Shown one piece after another: positions 16,601 through 22,787 of a stretch of DNA of 22,899 nt. Position 1 is the stretch's first letter. The number at the start of each line of letters is the position of its first letter. Below the pieces are notes generated by a model, which saw nothing but the letters and a program-made list of their open reading frames with translations, did not search any database and was not told the DNA's origin. This DNA is from an uncultured Aquimonas sp. GTDB taxonomy: Bacteria; Pseudomonadota; Gammaproteobacteria; Xanthomonadales; Xanthomonadaceae. The position numbers and the translations under genes were made by a program. Location of the stretch: positions 1-22,899 of the forward strand of contig CAMLOR010000029.1 of NCBI GenBank assembly GCA_946481615.1, read 5' to 3'.

Positions 16601-18191
16601 GCGCGTGGCGCGCCAGCAGATCGGCCGCGCCGGACAGCGGCACCGCCAGGCGATGTTGCAGGCGGTCGCGCCGCCACCATGTCGCGGCTGCGGTCGCGCG
16701 CCCAGCTTCGAGCGGCGCGTCGCGCAGCCTCATCGCGTATTCGTGCGCCAGCGAGCGCAGCGCCGCCTCGCTGCGCGCCGACAGGATCAACGCAGGCGGC
16801 TCGGCGACCTCGCTTGCAGGCGATTCGATTCGGAGCGCATCCGCCACGCCGCGCGCTTCGCTGCACACGCCCGGCAGCACGGGCGCCTGCAGGATCGCAT
16901 GCGCATTGGCGCCACCGAATCCGAACGAATTCACCGCCGCACGCAGCGGCCGATCGGATGCCAACGGCAACGGCGCGACCGCCACGCGCAGATTGAGCGC
17001 GGCGAAATCGATGTGCGGATTGGGCGTGGCGAAGTGCAGCGAGGGCGGCAGCACGCCATGCTTCAGCGCGAGCACCGCCTTGAGCAGGCCGGCGAGGCCC
17101 GAAACGGGCTCCAGGTGCCCGAGGTTGGTCTTCACCGAGCCGATCGGCAGCGGCTGCTTGCGCGCACGGTAGACGCGCCCGAGCGCCGCGGCTTCCACCG
17201 GATCGCCGACTGGCGTGCCGGTGCCGTGCGCCTCGACGAAGTCGATGTCGTCCACCGCCAGCCTGGCGCGCGCGAGCACGCCCGCGAGCAGTTCGGCCTG
17301 CGCGTCGACGCTGGGGATGGTGAGGCCGGTCTTGCGTGCGCCGTCGGTGTTGACGCCGCTGGCGAGGATCAGTCCGTGGATCGGATCGCCGTCGGCCAGC
17401 GCATCGCGCGCGCGCTTGAGGAACAGCATCACGCCGCCTTCCGCGCGCACATAGCCATCGCCCGCGGCATCGAAGGCGCGGCAGCGGCCGGTGGCCGACA
17501 GCATCGAGGCCTTGGTGAACCCGACGAAGGAATACGGATGCAGCAGCAGGTTGACGGCGCCGACCAGCGCGCAGGGCGTCTCGCCCGCCCGCAGCAGCGC
17601 GCAGGCCTGGTGCAACGCCACCAGCGACGACGAACACGCCGTGTCCAGCGCGAGCGAAGGCCCGCGCAGATCGAGGAACCACGAGATGCGGTTGGCGACG
17701 AGACTCAGCGTATTGCCGGTCATCGCATGCGCGGTCATGTTGGCGAGGTCGTCCAGCCCGCGCATGCCGTTGTCCAGGCTCGACAGGCCCACATGCACGG
17801 AACAATCGGAGCCCGCCAGCGCCGACGGCCGCTGACCGGCGTCTTCCAGCGCCTCCCAGGCCAGTTCCAGCATCAGGCGTTGCTGCGGATCGAGCGCGGC
17901 CGCTTCGCGCGGCGAAATGCCGAAGAAGGCGGCGTCGAATTCCTCCAGCCCGGAAATCACGCCGGCCGCGAAGGTGATGCTGCGCCCGGGCTCGGCACGG
18001 CGCGGATGGCGCAGTTCGTCGATCGCCCACCGCTCGGGCGGCACCTCCGTGACCAGATCGCGTCCCTCGCGCAAGGCGGCCCAGAGCGCGTCGGCATCGC
18101 GCAGGTCGCCCGGCAGGCGAAAGGCGAGTCCGACGATGGCGACGGCGTCGGCCGGCACGTCGCCGGACTTCGGATCGGTGGTGGAACCCAT
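10692..18191 (-). CDS. iterative-type highly reducing type I polyketide synthase (KS-AT-DH-psiMT-ER-KR-ACP)
   Basis: A single 2499-residue multienzyme. KS (~16-435): DTACSSS with nucleophile C186, H322 in EAHGTGT, H359 in NLGHLEPVSG. AT (~550-845): GHSVG with S641 and YAFHS (741-745), more malonyl- than methylmalonyl-like. DH (~905-1175): H936 in HRVGGSVLLP and D1097 in HPAAQDACFQ. A methyltransferase-like region (~1330-1560) has lost the glycine-rich SAM motif (RLSVLGIGDSV, 1396-1406). ER (~1755-2078): HGAAGGVGLA (1901-1910). KR (~2098-2330): TGGLAGFG, K2210, S2234, Y2247, N2251, with VIDDG suggesting a B-type reductase. ACP (~2375-2450): phosphopantetheine site S2410 in GMDSLMAVEL. No thioesterase or reductase ends the chain; a ~50-residue tail follows. 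Domain order equals fungal highly reducing PKSs. The lone full module implies iteration and a saturated chain. TAAACT ends 6 nt before the ATG. Confidence 0.95.
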   Translation of the reverse strand: MGSTTDPKSGDVPADAVAIVGLAFRLPGDLRDADALWAALREGRDLVTEVPPERWAIDELRHPRRAEPGRSITFAAGVISGLEEFDAAFFGISPREAAALDPQQRLMLELAWEALEDAGQRPSALAGSDCSVHVGLSSLDNGMRGLDDLANMTAHAMTGNTLSLVANRISWFLDLRGPSLALDTACSSSLVALHQACALLRAGETPCALVGAVNLLLHPYSFVGFTKASMLSATGRCRAFDAAGDGYVRAEGGVMLFLKRARDALADGDPIHGLILASGVNTDGARKTGLTIPSVDAQAELLAGVLARARLAVDDIDFVEAHGTGTPVGDPVEAAALGRVYRARKQPLPIGSVKTNLGHLEPVSGLAGLLKAVLALKHGVLPPSLHFATPNPHIDFAALNLRVAVAPLPLASDRPLRAAVNSFGFGGANAHAILQAPVLPGVCSEARGVADALRIESPASEVAEPPALILSARSEAALRSLAHEYAMRLRDAPLEAGRATAAATWWRRDRLQHRLAVPLSGAADLLARHARGESPPRLVLEQALPDDDPHVAFVYSGNGAQWSGMGRRLWDECERFRTWFAEADAALRPHLAFVPIDELQAEPARLDDTAIAQPMLFAMQYAITGLLRDRGVAPHAVTGHSVGEIAAACAAGALDLAQAARVVCARSAAQATTRGAGRMAAAALPEIAARALLEELGGDLALAAVNSPGQVTLSGAPADLARVRERVERDGRFFRLLDLDYAFHSRHMDPIAAPLARDLDGLVPAAAQAARFVSSVSGAECVGNELDAAYWWRNVREPVRFDQAVATLAARGCRVFVEIGPHGILQRYLTECLAAGRVRVLATLRREDDGESRIEDTALRVHSLQSTPRQTHRVPMVALPAYPWQRERHWQAPTSESHRLAARRRVHSLLGWRLSELAAGWENTLDAMVLPWLADHRVGGSVLLPGTAYVELALAAAHEWHAGRHAACENLDIHAPMVFDEGQARLVRFELAPQDGRWTVSSRRRLSEDAWTLHASGRVIEMPDDAPEACIPDPGEGAECFDADTVRALAVRLGVEPGPAFGGLHEVRVGDGLLEARLELPEAVQDARYLLHPAAQDACFQAISALFRDEIGRGEADAMLPVRVAACECFARAPVASCRMRLLGRTRRSLLADFEFLDASGRLVGRARGCRFRAAPLRTRERDRTAIWHLAARRQPLPVEQCESALAPIDLAEVLRTELPDTPARRAWFGETLPLLEALVLSLLHQAVHAAGVVRRRADPLAPPSLRWALARLRDAGWLDDAASHESAEGHASCDFGIDVASHDAGDTNGEPSAPPPADTLLRTLWREAPACAATLAGLARAAAALPALWGGTPHRPEPSLLAQSGVMDDPARAATARALAAAVRAAHAGVAKGRRLSVLGIGDSVLHALPGGDDVDAVFASAGDFPPLPAGVVPATLDSAEWTLGGERELPAQFDLVLLSHAVHATARPQAVLAQARRWLAPGGVLLLAERHPDWCADLVGGLDAAWWHGDASGEPVSPLRSPEAWSGVLESLGFEAVQAIIEPAAQGFAAGAYLVLARRPCEPAELQATVPGTWLLLRDAVSSDIAQRLQTLLQHAGQHANLAEILDAHAAENIVDLRGWTDEADDLEHTSASTLATLRVLAAQPRPPRWWRVTRGGAPFGTAGSAHPGQGAAWALARVAANEFPTLRIVCIDVACAESENATPEDNDAVAQRLRDELLHPDGADEIQLTPQARHVPCLLQYEPPSRSTARFRLDFDMPGQLRNLTWRQDTPREPGEGEVEVRVHAAGLNFRDVMYALGLLPEEAVEGGFAGATLGLEFAGIVERIGAGVQGVAVGDAVLGFGGACFASHVVTRAQAVAPLPAGWTFEAAATVPVAFVTAWHALHGLARLQPGERVLIHGAAGGVGLAALQIAQHLGAEVIATAGTTEKRELLRRLGARHVFDSRSLAFADEVREATGGEGVDVVLNSLAGEAQRRSLALLRPFGRFLELGKRDFFADTPLGQRPFKDNLAFFGIDADRLLVARPAWAALAFEEVMARLRDGVFAPLPCRVFTAADATQAFRAMQQSRHLGKLVISMAQAPQVAPAPPATWRPESGECWLVTGGLAGFGLASARWLAARGVRHLLLLGRRGAQTPGGSEVLDEFAARGVQVLAEACDVADAAALQQAIENAAHVLPPLTGVLHAAMVIDDGLLVDLDATRLANVLRPKLRGAWNLHAATRGLPLRNFVLYSSVTTLFGSPGQGSYVAANGGLEALARRRRAEGLPATCVGWGPIADAGFLARNEALREGAARRLGAPPLQSGEALARLGEVLARGDTVCTVADFDWPVVSRMLPAAGTTRFAALEAARGEAAPDAPGGDLRERLLELPDEAAQALAVAQVREEVARILCLDAARIEVARPLHDAGMDSLMAVELAYALEQRFGTTFPVMALHDAPTVERIAACLLDALRRPPAAHDGIGEVVAQLARQHGESLAPDHAALLAGDARRRLHDDEAASA

Positions 18192-18197
18192 GGCCGG

Positions 18198-18227
18198 AGT
18201 TTAGCGGCAGCCCCCTTCCGCTAAACT
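18198..18227. promoter_or_regulatory. divergent promoter palindrome between PKS and methyltransferase genes
   Basis: AGTTTAGCGG (18198-18207) and CCGCTAAACT (18218-18227) are perfect 10-bp inverted repeats around a 10-nt centre. Each arm provides a TAAACT -10-like hexamer: on the minus strand it ends 6 nt before the PKS ATG (18191), and on the plus strand it ends 17-26 nt before the methyltransferase start. The whole intergenic region is only ~60 nt, so both transcription units probably share this element, as core promoters, as an operator, or both. Confidence 0.5.
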
Positions 18228-18253
18228 GCGCGTCCCGCCGCAGGATGCGCCCG

Positions 18254-19012
18254 ATGACCGATCTCGAACGCCAGGCCCTGGCCAAGACCTGGTTCTATCC
18301 GTTCCGACTGCCTTCGGGCGCCACGACGCCGACCTACGGCACGGGCGAGCTCGATGCCGTCCACCACACCCGCACGCAGATGCTCGATGCGGTGCTCGCG
18401 ACCGAGTTCGGCAGCGAACGTGGGGCGTTGTCGGCGGTCGATCTGGCCTGCCATCAGGGCTGGTTCTCGACGCATCTGGCGCAGTCGGGCTTCGGCAAGG
18501 TGACGGGCATCGATGCGCGGCCCGAGCACATCGGCGATGCGGCACTGATCCGCGACGCGTTGCAGCTGGGCGATCGCATCGAGCTGGTGCAACGCGACGT
18601 GCACGAGGTGACCGCGAAGGAATTCGGCACGCACGATCTGGTGCTGTGCTTCGGGCTGATCTATCACCTCGAGAACCCGGTCGGCGCGCTGCGCGTGGCG
18701 CGTACGCTGACGAAGAAGCTATGCCTGGTGGAAACCCAGGTCGTGCCGGGCCTCACCGGCTGGGTCGATTACGGCAGCTACCGGTTCGTACGCCCGCTCA
18801 AGGGCAGCTTCGGCATCATCGACGAGACCGGCGAGACGCACGGCCCGGAAGCTTCGACCACCGGCATTTGCCTCGTGCCGAGCGTGGAAGCGCTGGTGTG
18901 GATCATGGATCGCCTCGGCTTCAAGCGCGTCGAAGTACTGCCGGTGCCGGAAGACGGCTACGAGCAGCTCGTGCACCGCAAGCGCGTGATGGTGGCCGGC
19001 TGGGTCGACTGA
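18254..19012 (+). CDS. class I SAM-dependent methyltransferase
   Basis: This encodes 252 residues from the ATG at 18254, chosen because AGGA lies 8 nt upstream; an in-frame ATG at 18245 would add MRP. A Rossmann-type methyltransferase core spans ~58-165. Motif I is atypical, AVDLACHQGWFS (61-72), followed by VTGIDARPEHI (83-93), RDVHEVT (114-120) and the post-motif HDLVLCFGLIYHLENP (127-142). The YHLENP-type block recalls CmoB-like and related small-molecule or tRNA methyltransferases, but the fold does not fix the substrate. It is divergent from the PKS operon across a shared palindrome, so tailoring of the aminoketone product (N- or O-methylation) is possible but unproven. It ends 6 nt before the convergent GNAT gene stop. 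Confidence 0.82.
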   Translation: MTDLERQALAKTWFYPFRLPSGATTPTYGTGELDAVHHTRTQMLDAVLATEFGSERGALSAVDLACHQGWFSTHLAQSGFGKVTGIDARPEHIGDAALIRDALQLGDRIELVQRDVHEVTAKEFGTHDLVLCFGLIYHLENPVGALRVARTLTKKLCLVETQVVPGLTGWVDYGSYRFVRPLKGSFGIIDETGETHGPEASTTGICLVPSVEALVWIMDRLGFKRVEVLPVPEDGYEQLVHRKRVMVAGWVD

Positions 19013-19018
19013 ACCCGG

Positions 19019-19492
19019 TCAGCCCGGCGGCTGCCACACCATGTAGACGTCGCTGCGCGCGTAGTGCGAATCGACGCGCTGGCCTTGGTGCCGGAAACCG
19101 AGGCTCTCGTACAGGTGCAGCGCCGGCGCCAGCCCGCTGTTGGTTTCCAGGAACAGCTTCGTGCCACGCAGCGCCACGAAGCGATCGATCGCCGCCTGCA
19201 CGATCAGACGGCCGATCCCATGGCCCTGCCTGCCCGGCTCCACCGCCATCTTGCCAAGTTCGTACACGCCCTCGCTTTCGCGCAGCAGCGCGCCGGTGCC
19301 CACCACGCGATCGCCTTCCGCAGCGAAGAAGACGTGCCCGCCGGGCGCGAGGATCCAGCGCTCGGGATCGCCGAGCAGACGGCGATCGATGTCCTCGACG
19401 CTGAAATAGCGTTCGAGCCAATCGAGGTTGAGGCGTTCGAAATGCCGGCGCCACTCCGGGCGCCAGTCGTGCAGGGTGATCGCGAGCGTCAT
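19019..19492 (-). CDS. GNAT-family N-acetyltransferase
   Basis: This 157-residue single-domain GNAT shows beta4/motif A at ~77-100 with the acetyl-CoA pyrophosphate loop VEPGRQGHGIGRLI (83-96), and the C-terminal block APALHLYESLGFRHQG (122-137) typical of motif B. The acceptor amine is not predictable. The ATG at 19492 has TAAACT ending exactly 6 nt upstream and no Shine-Dalgarno, as in the PKS and dusA genes. It follows the membrane-protein gene on the same strand by 18 nt, so it may also be co-transcribed. It is convergent with the methyltransferase gene, with 6 nt between stops. Confidence 0.88.
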   Translation of the reverse strand: MTLAITLHDWRPEWRRHFERLNLDWLERYFSVEDIDRRLLGDPERWILAPGGHVFFAAEGDRVVGTGALLRESEGVYELGKMAVEPGRQGHGIGRLIVQAAIDRFVALRGTKLFLETNSGLAPALHLYESLGFRHQGQRVDSHYARSDVYMVWQPPG

Positions 19493-19498
19493 TCGCGC

Positions 19499-19504
19499 AG
19501 TTTA
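19499..19504 (-). promoter_or_regulatory. -10-like TAAACT, possible leaderless start for the GNAT gene
   Basis: CTAAACT on the minus strand lies in the 18-nt gap after the membrane-protein gene. It is followed by 6 nt and then the ATG at 19492, the same geometry as the PKS start. No recognisable -35 is seen in the GC-rich 3' end of the upstream gene. Confidence 0.4.
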
Positions 19505-19510
19505 GAAGCC

Positions 19511-19900
19511 TCAGCGCGGCTGCGGCGGCGGCAACGCGAGGGCGTTGCGTTCGCTCGCCGGGCGGCGCGCGATCAGCCAGACCACGGCCAGCACCAGCGC
19601 CACCGGGATGACGATCGGGGCCAGCCCCGCGGCCAGCGCCACCAACGTGACGATGGCGGCGAAGAGCAGGGCCAGCACCGTCACCACCAGCGCGAACGGC
19701 CCGGCCATCAGCGCGACGATGCCGCCGACCACGAGGCCGATCACGCCCAGCACCACCGCCACGAACACGCCCGCCACTACGCCCGCGAGCCCCAGACCGG
19801 CGCCGCCCAGGCCCGTGCCGAGCTCGACCACCCAGAACGGCCCGCTGCTCGCGAGTGCCACGAACACGAGGGCGGCGAGGACGATGAGGGCGGCTTTCAT
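19511..19900 (-). CDS. small hydrophobic membrane protein, unknown function
   Basis: This encodes 129 residues, almost entirely Ala/Val/Leu/Gly. Beginning with MKAALIVLAALVFVALASSG it forms about four membrane segments (~1-20, 30-55, 58-85, 90-112), separated by Gly-rich turns. A short polar tail (ARRPASERNALALPPPQPR) is probably cytoplasmic. GGAG lies ~8 nt before the ATG at 19900. No named family is recognised; composition alone resembles small integral membrane proteins of the DUF type. It is divergent from tonB and followed closely by the GNAT gene. Confidence 0.65.
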   Translation of the reverse strand: MKAALIVLAALVFVALASSGPFWVVELGTGLGGAGLGLAGVVAGVFVAVVLGVIGLVVGGIVALMAGPFALVVTVLALLFAAIVTLVALAAGLAPIVIPVALVLAVVWLIARRPASERNALALPPPQPR

Positions 19901-20027
19901 GGCGGGTCTCCGGCGCGGCGCGCAGGCGCCGTGTGCAAAGTCTGACGCGGCGCGCCGTGCGGTTGTGACGCAGGGATTTTCATCCGGCCAACCCCAGGCG
20001 CGCCGCGGGCGCGTTGCGAGCCTCGAA

Positions 20028-20040
20028 CCCCGGCCCGGGG
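20028..20040 (+). repeat. leader mini-hairpin CCCCGGCCCGGGG (copy 3)
   Basis: This has a CCCCG/CGGGG stem ending 16 nt before the tonB ATG and 6 nt before GGAGG. It is the same arrangement as the leader at 7652-7664. Otherwise 19901-20056 shows no clear promoter or operator. Confidence 0.45.
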
Positions 20041-20056
20041 TGCTTCGGAGGCCCGC

Positions 20057-20710
20057 ATGTCCACGCTCGCTCTCGCCCGCCCACCCGTGTCGCCGCTGCG
20101 CATCGCCGGTTTCGCCGGCGCCATCGCCCTGCATCTGGCGGCCTTCGCGCTGCTGGTGCTGCCGCCCTCGCTGATGCTGGATGCGATCGCGGAAGAGCCC
20201 GCCGAGATCGTCGTCGACTTCATCGTCGCGGCCAAGCCGCCTCCGCCGATCCCGGTGCCGCCCGTGCCGCCGCCGCCCGTGCGTCCCGCCCCCGCGCCGC
20301 GCACGACGGCGCCCGTCGTGGTGCCGGTGGTGATCGCCGAATCGAATCATCAGATCGCCGCGCCGGTGGCCGAACCCATCCCGGAATCGCTGGGCGAGCC
20401 CGTGGTGGATGCGCGCCCGACACTGCCCACGGCGGCCGCGCTCGCCTACGACGACGTCCCGCCGCCGCCTTACCCGGCGATGGCGCGCAAGCGCAACTGG
20501 CAGGGCGAAGTGATGCTGCGCGTGCGCGTGGACGAGGCCGGCAAGCCGATCGCGGTGGAGATCGCGAAAAGCAGCGGCCATCGCCTGCTCGACAACACCG
20601 CGCGCGACCACGTGCTCCGGCGCTGGCGTTTCCAGCCGGCGCTGATCGAGGGCCGCGCGGTGGCGGCCTGGGCGCTGGTGCCGCTGAATTTCCGGATCGA
20701 GGCCGGCTAA
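20057..20710 (+). CDS. TonB family energy transducer
   Basis: This encodes 217 residues. A short cytoplasmic start precedes one transmembrane helix (~17-38) containing H26, the position of the functionally important TonB His. A Pro-rich periplasmic spacer follows (~60-85, PPPPIPVPPVPPPPV). The C-terminal TonB domain (~125-217) has the family blocks YPAMARKRNWQGEVMLRV and the RRWRFQPA strand (188-195). It spans the inner membrane and periplasm and couples proton motive force, with ExbB/ExbD, to outer-membrane receptors; none of those genes is in the window. GGAGG 5 nt before the ATG supports the start. The stop overlaps the stop of the opposing ArsR-like gene by 2 nt (CTAA). Confidence 0.9.
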   Translation: MSTLALARPPVSPLRIAGFAGAIALHLAAFALLVLPPSLMLDAIAEEPAEIVVDFIVAAKPPPPIPVPPVPPPPVRPAPAPRTTAPVVVPVVIAESNHQIAAPVAEPIPESLGEPVVDARPTLPTAAALAYDDVPPPPYPAMARKRNWQGEVMLRVRVDEAGKPIAVEIAKSSGHRLLDNTARDHVLRRWRFQPALIEGRAVAAWALVPLNFRIEAG

Positions 20711-21027
20711 CCGGCACGCGCTGCGGGCGCGTTGCCGAGCGCGAGCAGCAGGCGCACCGATTCCACGGCATCCGCGCCGGCAATGCGGTAGTACACCGCA
20801 TTGTCGACGCGCTCGGTGTCGATCAACTGCGCGGCCTGCAGCCGCACGAGGTGCTGCTTCATCAGCGGCAGCGCCACGTGGAAACGCCGCGCCAGCACGC
20901 CGGCGCGATACGGCACGCCGTCCACCATCAGCGCCAGAACGCGCACCCGCAAGGGATGCGCCAGTGCGCGTCCGACGCGTACCACCGCGGTTTCGGGAGC
21001 CGGTCGCGCAGCGGAAGGAGCAGCCAT
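20707..21027 (-). CDS. ArsR-family winged-helix regulator
   Basis: This encodes 106 residues. The N-terminal helix ALAHPLRVRVLALM (21-34) and the winged HTH (~40-85, LARRFHVALPLMKQHLVRLQAAQLI then VYYRI) match ArsR/SmtB-type regulators. There is no cysteine at all and no ELCVCD metal motif, so classical thiol metal sensing is excluded. It more likely resembles metal-independent SdpR/BigR-like members, though these also vary. Target genes are unknown; the neighbours are tonB (convergent, overlapping stops) and its own upstream region. The start lacks a good Shine-Dalgarno. Confidence 0.8.
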   Translation of the reverse strand: MAAPSAARPAPETAVVRVGRALAHPLRVRVLALMVDGVPYRAGVLARRFHVALPLMKQHLVRLQAAQLIDTERVDNAVYYRIAGADAVESVRLLLALGNAPAARAG

Positions 21028-21117
21028 GCAACTAGGCTGCTCGTCACGCGTGGCACTCCACAGTGCCCGAAGTCACGCAGGTTTCGCGGTAGGCCGTCGC
21101 TTCGGCGCAATCGCTTC

Positions 21118-21198
21118 CGTCATTCCCGCGCAGGTGAGACCTGGGCGCGACACCTTACGGCATGCCTCGCACCTGGGGTCTCCGCCTGCGCGGTGACG
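21118..21198. repeat. imperfect REP-like inverted repeat
   Basis: The left arm 21118-21143 (CGTCATTCCCGCGCAGG...) and right arm 21172-21198 (...GCCTGCGCGGTGACG) are imperfect reverse complements around ~28 nt. The CGTCATTCCCGCG core resembles dispersed repeats common in proteobacterial intergenic regions. It sits next to the terminator, in the gap between the ArsR-like gene start (21027) and the exported-protein stop (21256). Confidence 0.5.
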
Positions 21199-21204
21199 AC
21201 AACG

Positions 21205-21232
21205 AAAAAGGCGGAGCCGAAGCTCCGCCTTT
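21205..21232 (-). terminator. intrinsic terminator of the Tyr/Asp/Arg-rich protein gene
   Basis: Read on the minus strand, AAAGGCGGAGC-TTCG-GCTCCGCCTTT is an 11-bp perfect stem with a stable TTCG tetraloop, extended to a run of five T (21209-21205). It begins 23 nt after the stop codon at 21256. Confidence 0.9.
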
Positions 21233-21255
21233 CCCATGATCAGCCGACGACAGGG

Positions 21256-21639
21256 TTACCAGCGACGGCGATCCCAGTCGCGATCCCAGCGGCGGCGGTC
21301 GTAGCGATCATGTCGATCGTAGTAGCGATCGTAGCGATGGCGACGGTCGTAGCGGCGGTCGTAGCGATCGTAGCCCACGTAGATCGACGGACCGTCGTAG
21401 CGGTCGTAATACGTCGCCGAGTAGTACGGGCGCGAGTAGCGGTAGTAGCGCGGATAGCCGCGGTCGTACACCACGTACAGCGGTTCGCGGTTGTGGCGCC
21501 AGTACGGGCGGCCGTAAGAGAACGTCACGTCGCCGACGTCGACGTAGATGCGGCCCGACTGGGCCGATGCCGGCGCCGGGCCCGCCAGGCCGATCGCGCC
21601 GGCCGCGGCCAGGAACAGGGTCAGTATGGTCTTACGCAT
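21256..21639 (-). CDS. secreted Tyr/Asp/Arg repeat-rich protein
   Basis: This encodes 127 residues. The signal peptide MRKTILTLFLAAAGAIGLAG ends at ~27 (PASAQ). A short ordered segment follows (SGRIYVDVGDVTFSYGRPYW, ~28-47). The second half (~58-127) is a low-complexity run of YDR, DRR and YYR units ending WDRRRW, with no Cys or Lys there. The underlying DNA is a degenerate short tandem repeat of CGTAGCGAT-type units. GAGGA lies 7 nt before the ATG. It is monocistronic, with its own terminator. Cell-envelope or nucleic-acid/polyanion binding is conceivable from composition; no named family is recognised. Confidence 0.75.
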   Translation of the reverse strand: MRKTILTLFLAAAGAIGLAGPAPASAQSGRIYVDVGDVTFSYGRPYWRHNREPLYVVYDRGYPRYYRYSRPYYSATYYDRYDGPSIYVGYDRYDRRYDRRHRYDRYYDRHDRYDRRRWDRDWDRRRW

Positions 21640-21749
21640 GGCGCATTCCTCGACAAGACACGTCGTATGGACGTAGGCCGAGGATCGCGCCGAGGGCGTG
21701 AATCGGGCTGCAATCCGGGGCTTCAGCTACCTGAAAGACACGAGTCGAT

Positions 21750-22463
21750 TCAGGCACTTGCCTCGTCGAGCCCAGCGATCGCCGCGGGAATCGCAGCAGG
21801 CTGCGCCACCGTCACCACGCGTTCGTGGCCCGCGCCCAGCCCATGCTCGAGCTCGTGCGCCCAGGTCACGTGATACGGCAGGTGCACGCCCCAGCCGCCC
21901 AGCGCCACGACGGGCTCGATATCGGAGCGCAGTGAGTTGCCCACCATCGCGAAATGGCGCGCGTCGCTGCCGCATTCCTTCAGTACCCGCGCATAAGCGG
22001 CCGGGTGCTTTTCCGAGACGATTTCGATGCGCGTGAACAGATCGGCCAGCCCCGACGCCGCGATCTTGGCTTCCTGATGGAAGAGATCGCCCTTGGTGAT
22101 CAGCACCACGCGGTGGCGTGACGCCACCGCTTCCACCGCCTCGCGGATGCCGGGCAACAATTCCACCGGATGCTCCAGCACGCTCTTGCCAAGATGCAGG
22201 ATGCGATGCAGATCGGCCGCCGAGATCCGCTCGGCCGAAAGCTCGATCGCGGTCTCCAGCATCGACAGCGTCATGCCCTTGGCGCCGTAGCCGAAGATAC
22301 GCAGGTTGCGGCGCTCGGTGGCGAGCAGCGTGTCGTGCACGCGCGCGTCGGCCAGGTCGATGTAGCCGCCCACGATGCGCTCGAACTCGGCGTGCGCGGA
22401 CTGGTAATAGCCCTCGCTGTGCCAGAGCGTATCGTCGCCGTCGAAACCCACCAGATCGATCAT
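21750..22463 (-). CDS. HAD-superfamily hydrolase
   Basis: This encodes 237 residues from the ATG at 22463. HAD motif I is FDGDDTLW, with nucleophile D8 and acid/base D10; motif II is VLITKGD; the motif III lysine is in SEKHP; motif IV is [11 protein letters not shown] helical cap lies between motifs I and II (~20-100). It is likely a small-molecule phosphatase; the substrate is unknown. The ATG overlaps the exporter stop as ATGA, indicating one operon under the guanidine-responsive leader. An alternative in-frame ATG at 22472 would add MRA. TAAAAT ends 7 nt before the chosen ATG and could be an internal promoter. Confidence 0.88.
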   Translation of the reverse strand: MIDLVGFDGDDTLWHSEGYYQSAHAEFERIVGGYIDLADARVHDTLLATERRNLRIFGYGAKGMTLSMLETAIELSAERISAADLHRILHLGKSVLEHPVELLPGIREAVEAVASRHRVVLITKGDLFHQEAKIAASGLADLFTRIEIVSEKHPAAYARVLKECGSDARHFAMVGNSLRSDIEPVVALGGWGVHLPYHVTWAHELEHGLGAGHERVVTVAQPAAIPAAIAGLDEASA

Positions 22464-22774
22464 GGCGCGCATTTTAATCCGACGATGCCCGCCACGATCA
22501 GCGCGATGCAGGCGATGCGCGCCGGCGAGGCCGAATCGCCGAACAAGGCCATGCCCAGGATCGCCGTGCCGACCGCGCCGATGCCGGTCCAGACCGCGTA
22601 GCCCGTGCCCACGGGAATCTCGCGCAGGCCCTGCGCCAGGCACCAGAAACTCACCGCCATCGCCGACAGCGTGAAGGCCGTCGGCCAGGGGCGGGAGAAT
22701 CCTTCGGTGTATTTCAGGCCGATCGCCCAGGCGATCTCGAGCAATCCGGCAACGAACAACCACATCCAGGCCAC
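22460..22774 (-). CDS. gdx: guanidinium exporter Gdx/SugE, SMR family
   Basis: This encodes 104 residues with four transmembrane helices. A GTG start at 22774 is preferred: GGAG (22784-22781) lies 6 nt upstream, and it places the essential proton/guanidinium-coupling glutamate at E13 ([16 protein letters not shown]), as in E. coli SugE/Gdx; the ATG at 22765 would leave 101 residues and a 15-nt spacing. The signature [17 protein letters not shown] distinguishes Gdx from drug-exporting EmrE-type members. It exchanges guanidinium for protons across the inner membrane as an antiparallel dimer. A guanidine-II-like riboswitch precedes it. Confidence 0.94.
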   Translation of the reverse strand: MAWMWLFVAGLLEIAWAIGLKYTEGFSRPWPTAFTLSAMAVSFWCLAQGLREIPVGTGYAVWTGIGAVGTAILGMALFGDSASPARIACIALIVAGIVGLKCAP

Positions 22775-22787
22775 GGCGAACTCCAGC

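Noticed and set aside
14625..18224. 1199-codon open frame antisense to the PKS
   Set aside because: It mirrors the GC-rich third positions of the PKS codons, translates to an Arg/His/Ala-rich chain without any domain, and the opposite strand has complete PKS motifs.
14368..18285. 1305-codon minus-strand frame overlapping the PKS N-terminal half
   Set aside because: Out of frame with the recognisable KS, AT and DH motifs; Arg/Ala/Gly-rich nonsense.
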